Assembly: GCA_002369495.1 (NCBI GenBank)
Contig: DFFD01000010.1
Span: 9,530-15,037, forward strand
DNA from: Lachnospiraceae bacterium UBA3785
GTDB taxonomy: Bacteria > Bacillota > Clostridia > Lachnospirales > Lachnospiraceae
Length of the DNA: 5,508 nt
Reading direction: 5' to 3'
This document shows positions 4,510 through 5,508 of the stretch, in pieces. A program made the position numbers and the translations under genes. Below the pieces are notes generated by a model, which was not told where the DNA came from, searched no databases, and saw only the letters and a list, made by a program, of their open reading frames with translations. Position 1 is the first letter of the stretch; each line of letters starts with the position of its first letter.

Positions 4510-5472
4510 ATGATCAAAATCGACCTTATCACCGGCTTTCTAGGCTCGGGCAAAACCACTTTCTTAAAACAGTACGCCGCTTACTGGCTCCGGCAGGGCT
4601 TTAAGATCGGCATCCTCGAAAATGATTTCGGCGCCGTCAACGTCGACATGATGCTCCTTGAAGACCTTCTCGGCGACAACTGCGATCTTGAGATGATCGC
4701 CGGAGGGTGCGACTACGACTGCCATGTCCGCCGGTTCCGAACAAAGCTCATTTCTTTTGCGATGATGGGGGTGGACCACGTGCTGGTGGAGCCTTCCGGC
4801 ATTTTTGACGTGGATGAGTTCTTCGACATCCTCCGCGAGGAGCCGATTGACGGCTGGTACGAGATCGGAAGCGTCATCGCCATCGTGGACGCCCGCCTTG
4901 AGGAGGATCTGAGCGAGGAGTCTGAGTACCTGCTCGTCTCCCAGACCGCCGAGGCCGGGCAGGTGATCCTGAGCCGCACCCAGGAGGCCTCCCCTAAGGA
5001 GATTGAGCGGACCGTCTCCCACCTGAACCGGGCGATGGAGCGCTTTCTCTGCTCCCGCCGCTTCGGAAATGACATCCTCGCGAAAGACTGGAAGGACCTC
5101 ACCGACGACGATTTCGCCGCCATCGGGGCTGCCGGCTGCCGTCCTGAGGCCCACGTGAAGCTCCCGGTCTCCGACAGTAGCAGCTTCAGTTCGGTCTACT
5201 GCTTCAACGTTCATCTGAGTCCGGAGGAGCTCCGCAGCCGGGTTTCCTCCCTCATGAAAAATGAAACCCTCGGCCGCGTCTTCCGCGTTAAGGGGTTTGT
5301 CCGCGACGGTGACGCATGGGCGGAGCTCAATGCGACCGGCCGTGATATCACATTGAAACGCGTCCCCGCGGGCCAGGAGATCGTGATCGTGATCGGCGAG
5401 TCCCTCGACACCGCCGGGATCTACCGCCATTTCGGGATCGCCGCCTCCTCTATCGCCGACATCCGCCTCTGA
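4510..5472 (+). CDS. COG0523/CobW-type P-loop GTPase family protein
   Basis: COG0523 proteins are GTP-hydrolysing metal chaperones or insertases; known members serve zinc, cobalt (CobW) or nickel-type enzymes. The 320-residue protein has a Walker A loop GFLGSGKTT (9-17), the ENDFGAVNVD switch region (37-46), a VEPSG segment (93-97) where relatives have ETTG or ETSG, and a C-terminal CobW_C-type domain (about 228-315). Two motifs depart from the family norm. The GCICC metal site is replaced by GGCDYDCH (C67, C71, H72), and the NKxD guanine-specificity motif reads SRTQ (155-158). So metal and nucleotide preference cannot be assumed. The ATG has AAGGAG (4496-4501) 8 nt upstream. It is transcribed away from the ribonuclease gene, sharing a 138-bp intergenic region, with no Zur-type box recognised. 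The gene is complete. I know of no substrate for this subgroup. Confidence 0.88.
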   Translation: MIKIDLITGFLGSGKTTFLKQYAAYWLRQGFKIGILENDFGAVNVDMMLLEDLLGDNCDLEMIAGGCDYDCHVRRFRTKLISFAMMGVDHVLVEPSGIFDVDEFFDILREEPIDGWYEIGSVIAIVDARLEEDLSEESEYLLVSQTAEAGQVILSRTQEASPKEIERTVSHLNRAMERFLCSRRFGNDILAKDWKDLTDDDFAAIGAAGCRPEAHVKLPVSDSSSFSSVYCFNVHLSPEELRSRVSSLMKNETLGRVFRVKGFVRDGDAWAELNATGRDITLKRVPAGQEIVIVIGESLDTAGIYRHFGIAASSIADIRL

Positions 5473-5493
5473 TTCAACGCGTTCGGGGACGGT

Positions 5494-5508
5494 TCTCCTC
5501 CGCGGAGA
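5494..5508 (+). terminator. Possible start of a terminator hairpin, cut by the window edge
   Basis: TCTCC-TCCGC-GGAGA forms a 5-bp stem 21 bp after the stop of the COG0523 gene. The preceding ACGGT could lengthen the stem if the sequence continues as its complement. The T-run, if any, is outside the window. Confidence 0.35.

Noticed and set aside
4564..5430. A 288-codon minus-strand frame opposite the COG0523 gene
   Set aside because: The plus strand carries clear P-loop motifs and a good ribosome site; the antisense product has no recognisable motif.

Overview
The window looks like chromosomal DNA from a Clostridia-type Firmicute, perhaps a gut or rumen relative of the Lachnospiraceae. Reasons: strong AGGAGG-type ribosome sites, the gene order secG-rnr-smpB-ssrA, an ssrA tag reading ANDNTLAVAA, and sigma-A style promoters in moderately GC-rich DNA. 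The genus is an inference; no taxonomic marker is present. Coding density is high, and there is no insertion sequence, CRISPR array, rRNA or complete tRNA gene.

Layout. Everything up to about 4371 is on the minus strand, so it reads from right to left. At 3478-4371 lies a two-gene unit: a barnase-family guanyl ribonuclease made as a lipoprotein with a TPE-rich tether, followed after 3 bp by its barstar-family inhibitor. Next, from its own promoter, comes secG (3137-3379), then a hairpin terminator, an RNase R that has lost its whole N-terminal RNA-binding half (1530-3065), smpB (1044-1520), and the tmRNA gene ssrA with its own promoter (611-957). Just past ssrA, an imperfect 82-bp palindrome repeats the tmRNA 3' end in inverted orientation. 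The start of a UDP-galactopyranose mutase gene (glf) with its own promoter runs off the left edge. On the plus strand, divergent from the ribonuclease, is a COG0523/CobW-type P-loop protein (4510-5472) with non-canonical metal-binding and G4 motifs.

How the genes fit together. SmpB and tmRNA form the trans-translation machine that frees stalled ribosomes, and RNase R is the exonuclease usually linked to it for degrading the faulty mRNA. Here RNase R keeps an intact catalytic core but lacks its helix-turn-helix and cold-shock domains. The barnase/barstar pair is an exported RNase with a cytoplasmic inhibitor that protects the producer. Its promoter overlaps an inverted repeat that looks like an operator. 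The points most worth a second look are the lipid-anchored barnase and its altered interface residues, the truncated RNase R, and the palindrome that captures the tmRNA 3' end.
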